A stretch of DNA of 64,000 nt. Origin: DASUPK01 sp963848955 (GTDB lineage: Bacteria > Actinomycetota > Thermoleophilia > Solirubrobacterales > 70-9). The notes under the pieces are model-generated. The model saw only the letters and a program-made list of their open reading frames with translations. It was not told the DNA's origin and did not search any database. The position numbers were made by a program, and so were the translations under genes. The stretch is from contig CAWKFQ010000012.1 of the NCBI GenBank assembly GCA_963848955.1, forward strand, positions 1 through 64,000, read 5' to 3'. Below are positions 26,489 through 35,367 of this stretch, in pieces; positions within the stretch are counted from its first letter, which is position 1; every line of letters starts with the position of its first letter.

Positions 26489-28484
26489 ATGTTCGTCTTC
26501 AAGGCCGCCGTGCTGGGCGGCGGCACGATGGGCGGCGAGATCGCCCAGGTAATCGCCAACGCCGACATTCCGGTTGTCGTCAAGGACGTCGACCAGAAGT
26601 TCGTCGACCACGCGCTGGAGAAGTCGCGTGAGGTGACCAAATCGCAGCTCGACAGGCTCGTCTCGAAGGAGAAGATGACCCAGGAGCAGGCCGACGCCCG
26701 GCTCGACGAGGTGATGGGCCTGATCAGCGGGACGACCACCTACGAAGGCTTCGGCGACGTCGACTTCGTGGTCGAGGCGGTCCCCGAGCGGATGGAGATC
26801 AAGAAGGCGGTCTACCGCGAGCTCGACGAGGTCACGCCGGGCCACGCGATCCTCGCCTCCAACACCTCCTCGCTCTCGATCACCGAGATGGGCCGCGAGA
26901 CCCTCCGGCCCGGCAAGGTGGTCGGCTTCCACTTCTTCTATCCGGCATCGATCATGCCGCTCGTCGAGATCATCAGCGGCGAGGACACCTCTCGCGAGAC
27001 GGTCACCTCGGCCTTCAACTTCGCGCAGAAGATCCGCAAGCAGCCCATCACCTGCGAGGAGGTGCCGGGATTCGTGGTCAACCGGATCCTCAACTCCGGC
27101 GTCGGCGAGATCTTCCGCGAGCAGGAGGAGAAGGGCCTCTCGATCAAGAAGATCGACGAGGCGATCGCCGGGGCGAACGTCGCCCCGATGGGGCCGTTCT
27201 TCCTGATCGACATGCTTGGCCTCGACACGGTGCTGCACGTCGCCGAGTACCTGAACGAGTCGTACGGCGACCGCTTCTACGTCCCCAAGGGGATGCAGAA
27301 GCTGGTCGCCGACGGAAAGCTCGGCGCCAAGTCGGGAGGCGACGGCTTCTACAAAGACGGGGAGCCTCAAGATCTAAGGCGAGGCCGAGCCGAACGCAGA
27401 GGAGCTCGCCGACCTGCTCATGCTCAAGTCCTTCGTCGAGGCCTGCAAGGTGCTCGAGGAGGGGGTCTGCACCGTGCGCGAGATCGACCTCGGGATGATG
27501 GCGGGCGCCGGCTTGGATCCGCGCCGCGGGCTCTTCCCGCCGTTCTGGAAGGCGGACCTCGAGGGCCTCGACACGATCCTCGAGAAGCTCGAGCGCTATG
27601 AGGAGAGCCACGGCGAGCGCTTCGCGCCCCCGACGATGCTGAAGCGGCTGGTCGCCCAGGGCCGGCTCGGCCTCAAGTCGGGGCAGGGGTTCTACGCCTA
27701 TCCCCAGGTCGAGGGTGAGGGCACCGTGAAGCTGGAGAAGAGGGGAGAGGTCGCGATCGCCTGGCTTGCCAACCCGCCGATGAACGCGATCTCGCCCCAG
27801 GTGATCGAGGACCTCGGCAAGGTCTGGGAAGCAGGTCAAGTCCGACGACGATGCTGAAGGCGATGGTCGTCTACTCGTCGCTGCCGGTCGTCTTCTCCGC
27901 CGGCGCGGACATCAAGGCCTTCACCTCGATGGACGAAGCCGCCGGTGCCGAGCTGATCAACAACGGCCACTCGCTACTGCGCGAGCTCAGCCAGAACCGC
28001 AAGTCCACCGTCGCGGCCGTCAACGCGATCGCGTTCGGCGGGCGGCTGCGAGCTGGCGATGGCGTGCGACTTCCGGGTCGTCGCGCAGTCGGCTGTCTTC
28101 GGCCAGCCGGAGATCAACCTCGGGATCATCCCCGGCTTCGGCGGGACCCAGCGGTTGCCGAGGCTGGTCGGTCAATCCAAGGCGCTCGAGATGAACCTGA
28201 CCGGCGACGCCGTGCTCGCGCCCGAGGCCAGGTTCCACGGGCTGGCGGACGATCTGGTTCCGGACGAGGAGCTCCTGGAGACCGCGATCGCCTGGGCTCG
28301 CAAGCTGGCGGGGCAGGCGCCGGTCGCGGTGGAGCAGATCAAGCAGGTCTCCAACAAGGGCGATCTCGACGAGGGGATCGAGGCCGAGAAGCAGGGCTTC
28401 GCGACCGCGTTCTTCTCGGAAGACGCCAAGGAGGGCATCTCCGCCTTCCTCGGCAAGCGCACCCCGAAGTGGCAGGGCAAGTAG
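26489..28484 (+). CDS. FadN-like 3-hydroxyacyl-CoA dehydrogenase/enoyl-CoA hydratase (frameshifted)
   Basis: A two-function beta-oxidation enzyme of about 664 residues. The dehydrogenase comes first: NAD site VLGGGTMGGEIAQ, then HFFYPASIMPLVEI and two C-terminal helical units (FVVNRILNS, and PRRGLFPPFWKADLEGLD). The crotonase-type hydratase comes last: FSAGADIKAF, GGCELAMACDF and PEINLGIIPGFGGTQ, which holds the catalytic glutamate region. This order is the reverse of FadB/FadJ and matches FadN-type proteins. Frame breaks occur near 27365, 27835 and 28045. Start ATG 26489 follows GGAGGAA. Confidence 0.88.
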
Positions 28485-29227
28485 CGACGGATCAGGCGAA
28501 CCGCCTCGCGGAGCTGATTCGCGAGAGCTCGTCCACGGTCGCTCTCACCGGGGCCGGGATCTCCGTGCCCAGCGGGATCCCGGACTTCCGGAGTCCGGGC
28601 GAGGGGCTGTGGGAGAAGGTCGACCCGATGGAGGTCGCGCACATCGACGCGTTCCGCCGCGACCCGGCCAAGTTCTGGAGCTTCTACCGGCCCCGGTTTC
28701 AGATGCTCGGCGACAAGGAGCCGAACGACGCGCACCGGGCGCTTGCCGAGCTCGAGCGGCGCGACCTGCTCGATGCGGTGATCACCCAGAACATCGACCA
28801 GCTCCATCACCAGGCCGGCTCGCAGCGCGTCATCGAGGTGCATGGCTCGATCCGCACCTCCAGCTGCCAGTGGTGCGGCACGACGTTCCCCTTGAAGGAG
28901 GTCGACGGCCTGTTCGGGGAGGACGGTGCCGCCCGCTGCTCGGATTGCTCGGGGCCGGTGAAGCCCGACGTCGTGCTCTTCGGCGAGCTCCTGCCCGCCG
29001 ACGCGATGGCCGAGGCGGAGTCGCTGGCAGCCGGGGCGGACCTGATGCTCTGCGTCGGCTCCTCCCTCGAGGTCTATCCGGTCGCCGGGTTGCCTTCGGT
29101 CACACTCGGCCGCGGGGGGCGCATTGCCGTGATCACCAAGGGTCCGACCCCCTTCGATGGCGACGCTGCGGTGCGCATGGACGGTGACGTGGTCGCGGAT
29201 CTCGACGCGGTGCTCGCGGCGCTTTAG
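28469..29227 (+). CDS. Sir2-family NAD-dependent protein deacylase
   Basis: 252 residues starting at GTG 28469, inside the last codons of the hydratase gene (16 bases of overlap). The NAD site is LTGAGISVPSGIPDFRSPG, the active site TQNIDQLHHQAG and VHGSIRTSSC, and the zinc ligands are CQWC and CSDC. Sirtuins remove acetyl or longer acyl groups from lysines. Overlap with a beta-oxidation gene suggests control of acylation of metabolic enzymes, which is inference. A palindromic repeat begins at its stop codon. Confidence 0.93.
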   Translation: MAGQVATDQANRLAELIRESSSTVALTGAGISVPSGIPDFRSPGEGLWEKVDPMEVAHIDAFRRDPAKFWSFYRPRFQMLGDKEPNDAHRALAELERRDLLDAVITQNIDQLHHQAGSQRVIEVHGSIRTSSCQWCGTTFPLKEVDGLFGEDGAARCSDCSGPVKPDVVLFGELLPADAMAEAESLAAGADLMLCVGSSLEVYPVAGLPSVTLGRGGRIAVITKGPTPFDGDAAVRMDGDVVADLDAVLAAL

Positions 29228-29304
29228 ATGCGAGGGTGCCCCGTATACGCGAGGGCGCGCCGCTAGGCGCGACCCGTTTCATGCTGGAGGAGCAACCCGA
29301 TTAA
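29227..29304 (+). repeat. Nested palindromic repeats (copies 7 and 8)
   Basis: An outer left arm GATGCGAGGGTGCCCC (29227-29242) is interrupted by a complete inner copy (29243-29283, GTATACGCGAGGGCGCGCC...GGCGCGACCCGTTTCATG). An outer-type right arm, GGAGCAACCCGATTAA, follows to 29304. Confidence 0.75.
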
Positions 29305-29359
29305 TTTAGTCTTGTAGCAGATAGTTTTTTTCGCTACCTACGGTGCTACGGTTATCTCG
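29305..29359 (+). promoter_or_regulatory. AT-rich promoter region of the marR gene
   Basis: An unusually AT-rich stretch holding the half-site TCTTGTA (29310-29316), shared with the palindrome in front of the MFS exporter, and GTAGC...GCTAC as an inverted pair. This suggests autoregulation. Confidence 0.4.
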
Positions 29360-29890
29360 ATGGGCCTAGCGACGACAGAAGAGGTGCAGGAGCGGATCAA
29401 GTCCGCCGACGACGAGTGCCCCGAGTGTCTCGCGGGGAACCTCGGTTGGCTGCTCACCCAGGCGCACTTCAACCTCGTCAGCGAGTTCGCCGCCGCTCTG
29501 GAGCCGCTCGGCGTATCGAACCGCGGCTACCACGTCCTCGCCACGGCGCGCTCCGGTGAGTACACGCAGAAGGGGCTCGCCGAGCAGATCGGCCTCGACA
29601 AGACCACCATGGTGGTCACGATTGACGAGCTCGAGCAGAAGGGGCTAGCCGAGCGCAAGCCCTCCAGCACCGATCGCCGGGCGCGAGTGATCTCCGTGAC
29701 GAAGGCCGGCGAGCGCACAGTGGCCCAGGGCGAGAAGATCATCGACCGGATCCAGGGTGACGTGCTCGAGAGCCTGCCCCTGAAGGAGCGGAAGGTGTTC
29801 CTCGAGTCCCTCGGATCGCTGGTCAAGGAACGCCTCTCTCAGCCCGCTGCGGACTCCCCGCCGCTGCGCCGTCGCGAACCGCGGCACTGA
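29360..29890 (+). CDS. MarR-family transcriptional regulator
   Basis: 176 residues with the MarR winged helix: LGVSNRGYHVLATARSGEYTQKGLAEQIGLDKTT (read as separate segments), then the wing KPSSTDRRARVISVTKAG. The N-terminus has a CPECLAGNLGW segment with two cysteines that could sense oxidants. It lies upstream of and in the same direction as a drug exporter, and operator-like sites occur in front of both genes, the usual arrangement of a MarR-controlled efflux pump. Intact. Confidence 0.92.
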   Translation: MGLATTEEVQERIKSADDECPECLAGNLGWLLTQAHFNLVSEFAAALEPLGVSNRGYHVLATARSGEYTQKGLAEQIGLDKTTMVVTIDELEQKGLAERKPSSTDRRARVISVTKAGERTVAQGEKIIDRIQGDVLESLPLKERKVFLESLGSLVKERLSQPAADSPPLRRREPRH

Positions 29891-29960
29891 GCCCCGCCTA
29901 ACCCTCCGCTCTTCTCGCACCCCCCGTCTCGGAGTGTGTGACGAGCCGCACATAAGGTCG

Positions 29961-29979
29961 GTACAAGATGATCTTGTAC
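29961..29979 (+). promoter_or_regulatory. Palindromic operator before the MFS exporter
   Basis: GTACAAGA-TGA-TCTTGTAC is a perfect 8-base inverted repeat with a three-base centre, 58 bases before the MFS start. It is the expected size for a MarR dimer site. Confidence 0.65.
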
Positions 29980-30036
29980 AAGACTATTTGCTACGGTTCC
30001 CATACACCACTTCCAGCCGACCCCGGGGGGCCAGCT

Positions 30037-31547
30037 ATGACCGAGATCGCAGCAATCGAAGGATCGAAGACCAGAGAGGCACAGAGCGACCGATCGCGTT
30101 GGATCGCGTTGGTCGTCCTCTGCGTCGGGATGCTGATGATCGTCCTCGACCAGACGATCGTGAACGTCGCCCTGCCGTCGATCAAGGATGACCTGGGCTT
30201 CTCACAGTCCACGCTGGCCTGGGTCGTGAACGCCTACCTGATCACCTTCGGCGGCCTCTTGCTGCTCGCAGGCCGGCTGGGTGACCTGATCGGTCGGAAG
30301 ACGATCTTCATGAGCGGCCTCGCGCTGTTCACCGCCGCCTCCGCGCTCTGCGGCATCGCGCAGAGCCAGGAGATGCTCATCGGCGCCAGGTTCCTCCAGG
30401 GCATCGGCGGCGCGACCACCTCCGCCGTGATCCTCGGAATGATCGTCACGATGTTCCCCGAGCCTCGGGACCAGGCCAAGGCGATCGGCATCTACAGCTT
30501 CGTCGCCGCGGCGGGAGCGTCACTCGGCCTGTTGCTGGGTGGCGTACTCACCCAGGCCCTGAGCTGGCACTGGATCTTCTTCGTCAACCTGCCGATCGGC
30601 GCTCTGACGGCATTTGCGCCATCCGCGTGGTCGAGCGGGACGAGGGAATCGGTCTGAAGAACGGCGCGGATGCCCTTGGGGCCATCCTGATCACCGCCGC
30701 TTTGATGCTCGGCGTCTACACGATCGTCAAGCCCGCGGCCGATGACGGCTGGGGTGCCCCGCTGACACTGGCGCTCGGCTCCGCCTCGATCGCGCTGCTG
30801 GCGGGTTTCATCGCCCGTGAGGCGACCGCCCGCACTCCGCTGGTGCCGCTTCGCATCTTCCGCAACCGGAACGTTTCCGGGGCCAACGCGGTCCAGGCGC
30901 TTTTCGTCGCAGGCCTGTTCGGCATGTTCTTCCTGGGCAGCCTCTACCTCGAGCGGGTGCTGGGCTATGACCCTCTCCAGATCGGGCTCGCGTTCCTGCC
31001 GGTTGCGCTCGCAATCGGGATCCTGTCCGTGGGCTTCTCGGAGCGGCTCGTGATGCGCTTCGGCCCCAAGCCCGTCCTGTTGGTTGGGCAGGTGCTGATC
31101 GTGGCGGGTCTGGTCCTGTTCGCACTCTCGCCGGTCCAGTCGAGCTACGTCGGCGACCTGCTTGCGCCGATGCTCCTGCTCGGGATCGGGGCGGGGCTCT
31201 CGTTCCCGTCGCTGATGGGTCTTGCGATGTCGAGTGCAACGGAGCAGGACTCGGGGCTTGCCTCGGGACTGGTCAACACGTCGCTCCAGGTTGGCGGTGC
31301 CCTTGGGCTCGCCGTCCTGGCGACTCTCTCGTCCACTCGGACCGACAGCCTGGTGGCGAGCGGGACCTCGCCCGACGCAGCCCTGACAAGCGGTTTCCAC
31401 CTTGCCTTCTGGATCGGCGCCGGTCTGGTCACCGCAGCGGTCGCGATTACGACCCTGGTGATTCAGTCCCGCCCGGCGATCGCCGAGGCGGAGCCACTCA
31501 ACGAGCTCGAGCTCGAGGGCGAGCCCGCCTACTGGGAGGCCGCCTAA
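30037..31547 (+). CDS. MFS multidrug exporter, EmrB/QacA (DHA2) type (frameshifted)
   Basis: About 503 residues with 14 predicted membrane segments. VVLCVGMLMIVLDQTIVNVALP is the conserved first helix of DHA2 exporters, and GRLGDLIGRK is MFS motif A. ATG 30037 is preferred over an upstream start at 29968 because that would translate the operator. The frame shifts near 30615, and the second part continues with IRVVERDEGIG. Probably controlled by the adjacent MarR protein. Substrates unknown. Confidence 0.9.
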
Positions 31548-32305
31548 CCCAAGCGTTCCTCGATCGCGGCCAGCTCCTTCATGAGCTGGTCGCGGCGAGG
31601 ACCGGGCTCCTCCCGCAGCGCCGCCCGCGCGGCTTGGAGCCCATAGCGCGCCTCGGCGTCCCGTCCCTGCTGGGCGTCGAGGCGCGCCCTCTGCATCAGC
31701 GTCTCGGCGGGATGCACCTCGTCTCGCCCGGCGAGGACGGCCGCCACGCGTGACTGTGGGTCGACGTCGTCCAGACGGCCGCGATGCTGCTGGGGCAGCT
31801 GGCTCGCTTCGGTCCAGCGGCCCTCGGCGAGCTCGTCCCCGGTGCCGTGCCCCAGACGAATGGCGAGCGCCTTGGTCACGCCGATCTCCTGGACCAGGGG
31901 ATCGCGCGCCTCGGCGCGCAGTGCGCTGAGGGCGCGGTTGATGATCCGGGTCGCATCGCGAAGCTCCTGGGCGCCTCGCTCGCGGTCGCCGATCGTCTCC
32001 CTGAGCCAGGCCGAACCCGCCGATGCGTCATCGAGTGCGACACCGGTGACCGTGACACGGGTCACCGGCACCTGTTCGGGCTCCTCTGGCGCGACCGGCC
32101 TCGCGCGACGGCGGCCGCGCCGTTGGGGCCGCGGCGCGTCGAGCTCCTGCACGATCAGGACGCGCTCCGCCTCGTCCTCGCGAACCAGGTAACGGCCTTC
32201 CGTCAATCCGATTCTGCCCGCCAGCTCGAGCTGTACGAAGCTGGCTCGGGTTATCGAGTTCCTGGGCGTATATCCGAGGGCGCGCGTCAGCGCAACCCGA
32301 TTCAT
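31544..32305 (-). CDS. Hypothetical protein with repeat-derived N-terminus
   Basis: 253 residues with no recognised domain. There are many arginine, alanine and glutamine residues, a basic patch (RPQRRGRRRARP), and a helical C-terminal half. The first 13 codons (MNRVALTRALGYT) are a palindromic repeat read on the minus strand; no other start codon lies upstream of the conserved-looking GRIGLTEGRYLVRED segment, so the repeat appears to supply the start. The ATG is four bases after the stop of the peptidoglycan hydrolase gene, with no clear ribosome site. It converges with the MFS gene with overlapping stops. Confidence 0.6.
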   Translation of the reverse strand: MNRVALTRALGYTPRNSITRASFVQLELAGRIGLTEGRYLVREDEAERVLIVQELDAPRPQRRGRRRARPVAPEEPEQVPVTRVTVTGVALDDASAGSAWLRETIGDRERGAQELRDATRIINRALSALRAEARDPLVQEIGVTKALAIRLGHGTGDELAEGRWTEASQLPQQHRGRLDDVDPQSRVAAVLAGRDEVHPAETLMQRARLDAQQGRDAEARYGLQAARAALREEPGPRRDQLMKELAAIEERLG

Positions 32306-32306
32306 G
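32268..32306 (-). repeat. Palindromic repeat copy 9, at a gene start
   Basis: GTATATCCGAGGGCGCGC-GTCA-GCGCAACCCGATTCATG. Read on the minus strand it provides the ATG and first codons of the hypothetical gene at 31544. It has the same GTATA arm as the inner copy at 29243. Confidence 0.85.
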
Positions 32307-32309
32307 TGG

Positions 32310-34760
32310 CTAGTCGCCGGTGCCGACGCCCTTGGCCGGCAGCGCTGCGGCCGACGGCTTCGAGGGCACCTTCGGGTTCTGGATCTGGCCGAGACGCTCG
32401 ATCAGCCGCTGCCACTGCTCGGGCTTCAGGATCTGGCCGAGCTGCTTGATCGAGCTGCCGGCCGTGGTGAAGGTGTAGCCGACGTGGATGTGGTTGTAGT
32501 GGTCGGGGAGGACGAAGGTCGGCGGCCCGAGGTCCATCAGGGAGATGATCTGCGCCGGGCGCATCGTCCCCTGGAGGGCCATCAGGTCCTTGATCACCGC
32601 CTCGGTGATCGTCCCCGGGCCCTGGTGTCCGGTGATCGGGATGCCGTTGACCGCCGCGATGTCCACCGCCGAGCCGTAGGAGTGGGCCGAGACGTTGCCC
32701 GAGGCGGTCAGGTAGGAGTGCCCGCACTTGAGCGAGGTGATCGTCAGGCGGTAGCCCTTGGCGACCAGGTACTCGAGCGTCGCGAGGACGCGGCGGTCGA
32801 TCTGGCCGGTGGCGACGTCGTTTCGCCCGCAGGCATAGATCGAGAGCGCCGGGTCGTTCAGGACCCGCTGCTGGAGGGCCGCCTTCGACATCAGCAAGAC
32901 CTGGCCGACGGTCGGGTTCTCCGAGAAGGGGTTCTGGTCGGCGGCCCGGTAGATCGCGGTGGTCTCGAGCAGCTTCCAGCCGTCGAGGATCGGCTTCGGG
33001 TCGATCGTCGGGGCGCCGCGGCCGGCGGGCCGGATCGCGAAGTTGAGGTGCGGCGGGGCGGCGTCGGGCCGGCCGAGCCGGCCGATCACGGTGCCGCCGG
33101 TGACCTTGGAGCCGACCTTCAGGGGCTTCAGCTCCATCGTCTTCTGATCGAACTGGAAGCTCGGGGCGAAGGCGGACTTGAAGGTCTCATAGCCCGGCAC
33201 CGCGCGGCCGAGCAGCTGGTCGAGCTGGCCGGGGACCCCGGCGGTGTCGGCGTTGCCGGAGCGCTGGGGGAGGGCGAAGAGGCGGTTGCGGAGCTCCTCG
33301 GTATTCTGCGGGCCGCTTGCGGCCTTGCTCTTGGCCTTGGGCGCAGCGGCCTTGCCCGCGTTCGAGTTCTCCCCGGCCGATGCCGGCTGGCTCGGCGCGG
33401 TGTCCTTGTTCGGGTTGGTGAGCTGGAAGTCCTTCGCGGAAAGTCCGTCCTGCCGCGCCACCGGGTGGACCTTCGCGATCTCCCCGAGATGCGCGTAGGT
33501 GTAGCGGTTGCCATAGGCGTCCTGGAGGACGATGAACTTGCCGAGCTGCTTGGAGTCCCCCATCTTCTTGATGACGCCGTCGTTGGCCGCGACCACCGGA
33601 GCGTTAAGGCTCGAGTAGATGTTGATGCTTCGGCGCTGGGCGTTCGACGCGATCACGTCTGCCGCGTTGCCGGAAGCCCGCCGCTGGGTGGTGGAACGAG
33701 CCAGCGCCGCCGCGTCGTTGATGTCGTCGGCGTAGCGGGCGTCGGCGGCGACCGGGAAGTGCGCGCCCTCGGTGAGGCCGGTGAGCGAGCCGACCAGGGC
33801 GTCGGGCAGCTTGCCGTACTGGTTGGCGTAGAGGAGGACCTCGTCGACGTACCAGTCGGCGTGGTTGTAGGCGAAGATCGCGGTGCGGAGGTCCTGGTCA
33901 CCGCCGGCCGCCCGCAGGTAGCGGGCCGCGGCGCAGACCGCATCGACCGGGTTGTAGGGGTCCTTGCGCCCGTCCTCGTTGGCGTCGACTCCGTAGGCCG
34001 CCCAGGTGGAGGGGATGAACTGCATCCAGCCCTCGGCGCCGGCGGAGGAGACGTTCAGGTTGGTGCCGAAGGCGGTCTCGATCTTGTTGATCCCGGCGAG
34101 CACCTGCCAGGGGATCCCGTACTCGGTGCCGCAGGACTGGTAGATCGGCAGCAGGAAGGGCGGGATCTCGAAGGAGTCGATCAGGAAGTTGGGGACGCCG
34201 ATCGGGGCGGGGCCGAACTGGGCGACCGTCAGGCTCGGGTTGGTGGGGGTCGGCGAGCCGTCTGGGTTTCGGAGGGCCGGCTCGGTGATCTTCTGGCGCT
34301 CGCCCTTGGCGATCGCCTTGGCGCCCTTGCCCTGCTTGTTCTGCTTGCCGAAGAGGCCCTTCGCCCCGAGCTTGCCGGGCTTGCCCGTCGTCCCGGTCTT
34401 GCCGGTCTTGCCGGTCTTGCCTCCGCCGGTGGTCGTCGTCCCGCCGCCCGAGGTGGTCGTGGTGCCGCCGCCCGAGGTGGTCGTGGTGCCGCCGCCCGTG
34501 GTCGTGGTGCCGCCGCCGGTCGGCGGGTTGTACTCGTCGGTGTCGACCGGGCCGCTGCAGCCGGGGTCCGCGAGGTCGACAAGGCCGTCGGCGTCATTGT
34601 CCGAGAGGTCGGCGCATTGCGGGAGCACGTTCCCCCCGCCCGTCCCGGGCACGGTGGTCGTCAGGTCGCCCGTCCCGACGGACTGCGGACTTGCGCTTCC
34701 TGCGGCAACAACGGCCAGGGTCCCGCCGAGGGCGATGATGACGAGAAGCTTTTTTCTCAT
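32310..34760 (-). CDS. Exported multi-module peptidoglycan hydrolase-like protein
   Basis: 816 residues with a signal peptide (MRKKLLVIIALGGTLAVVAAG). A short acidic segment (DNDADGLVDLADPGC) precedes a low-complexity TTTTGGG linker and a basic region. Residues about 185-300 form a lytic-transglycosylase domain (GIPWQVLAGINKIETAFG, GAEGWMQFIPSTWAAYG). Next comes a LytM/M23-like fold (APVVAANDGVI, YTYAHLGEI, PPHLNFAI) split by about 110 residues. It lacks a visible HxxxD, and its HxH reads HLN, so it is probably inactive. The C-terminal part has the M15-like zinc motifs SAHSYGSAVD and HYNHIHVG. It probably acts on the cell wall. Intact. Confidence 0.87.
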   Translation of the reverse strand: MRKKLLVIIALGGTLAVVAAGSASPQSVGTGDLTTTVPGTGGGNVLPQCADLSDNDADGLVDLADPGCSGPVDTDEYNPPTGGGTTTTGGGTTTTSGGGTTTTSGGGTTTTGGGKTGKTGKTGTTGKPGKLGAKGLFGKQNKQGKGAKAIAKGERQKITEPALRNPDGSPTPTNPSLTVAQFGPAPIGVPNFLIDSFEIPPFLLPIYQSCGTEYGIPWQVLAGINKIETAFGTNLNVSSAGAEGWMQFIPSTWAAYGVDANEDGRKDPYNPVDAVCAAARYLRAAGGDQDLRTAIFAYNHADWYVDEVLLYANQYGKLPDALVGSLTGLTEGAHFPVAADARYADDINDAAALARSTTQRRASGNAADVIASNAQRRSINIYSSLNAPVVAANDGVIKKMGDSKQLGKFIVLQDAYGNRYTYAHLGEIAKVHPVARQDGLSAKDFQLTNPNKDTAPSQPASAGENSNAGKAAAPKAKSKAASGPQNTEELRNRLFALPQRSGNADTAGVPGQLDQLLGRAVPGYETFKSAFAPSFQFDQKTMELKPLKVGSKVTGGTVIGRLGRPDAAPPHLNFAIRPAGRGAPTIDPKPILDGWKLLETTAIYRAADQNPFSENPTVGQVLLMSKAALQQRVLNDPALSIYACGRNDVATGQIDRRVLATLEYLVAKGYRLTITSLKCGHSYLTASGNVSAHSYGSAVDIAAVNGIPITGHQGPGTITEAVIKDLMALQGTMRPAQIISLMDLGPPTFVLPDHYNHIHVGYTFTTAGSSIKQLGQILKPEQWQRLIERLGQIQNPKVPSKPSAAALPAKGVGTGD
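34390..34520 (-). repeat. Coding tandem repeats in the hydrolase linker
   Basis: A 24-base unit (CCGCCGCCCGAGGTGGTCGT plus GGTG) recurs three to four times and encodes TTTTSGGG. Beside it, a nine-base unit GCCGGTCTT encodes KTG repeats. Confidence 0.85.
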
Positions 34761-35022
34761 TGGCTAGCCGATCCTGCCCGCGAAAGTCTGGGTTTTCCAG
34801 GGTCTGCCAAGCGCAGCCTCCCTGCAGCCGCGGGCACGGCGGACGCTACTGACTCAGTATCCCCATTGCAACGCAGATCAGTCGCCCATGGGCAGTTGCG
34901 GCTGGTAACCCTCCTCACCGTGCGTGCGCAAGCGTACTTGAGCGGGTCCGTAGGCAATGTTGTGGGACCGTTGAGCGGGGTCTTGGATTGGTCGCTCAGC
35001 GCGGTACCGTGCGCAGAACGAT

Positions 35023-35364
35023 ATGGACGAGGGCGGCGTCGAAGAGAGCAGAGATCATGCCTCGCCCCGGGGGGAGAGCGCCCTCGGTGACCTGGCGCAG
35101 ATCCTGGTCGAGAACCCTTGGATGAACCAGGCGTTGCAGGTCGCCTTCGGCATGCGTGAGCGAGCCTCGGAGGCCGGCACCGCCGTGATCCGGAACCTGA
35201 ACCTTCCGACCGGCAACGACGTCGACCGGCTCGCCCGCCGCATGAGAGCTCTCTCCGAGCGCCTCGAGGAGGTCGAGGATTCGCTCGACCGGCTCAGCCG
35301 GGAGGTCGCGGAGCTCCGCAGTGAGCGCGACTCCTCCCGCCGGCAAGCCTCCAGCCAGGGTTGA
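35023..35364 (+). CDS. Coiled-coil protein of unknown function
   Basis: 113 residues. LAQILVENPWMNQALQVAFGMRERA is followed by a helix with heptad spacing (LARRMRALSERLEEVEDSLDRL). This layout resembles polyhydroxyalkanoate granule-associated proteins, but similarity is weak and no PHA genes are present. The start is ATG at 35023. The 262 bases before it, shared with the divergent hydrolase gene, hold no motif I recognise. Confidence 0.65.
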   Translation: MDEGGVEESRDHASPRGESALGDLAQILVENPWMNQALQVAFGMRERASEAGTAVIRNLNLPTGNDVDRLARRMRALSERLEEVEDSLDRLSREVAELRSERDSSRRQASSQG

Positions 35365-35367
35365 CCT

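Noticed and set aside
34390..34520. CRISPR-like short tandem repeats
   Set aside because: There are no spacers, the units are 9 and 24 bases, and they encode a threonine/glycine linker.
34761..35022. A c-di-AMP (ydaO-type) riboswitch before the cell-wall hydrolase gene
   Set aside because: Such riboswitches precede cell-wall genes in actinobacteria, but I could not find the conserved motifs in this leader.
32310..35090. Long plus-strand frame opposite the hydrolase gene
   Set aside because: It is the shadow of a high-GC gene: low complexity, no domain, and the minus strand has signal peptide and catalytic motifs.
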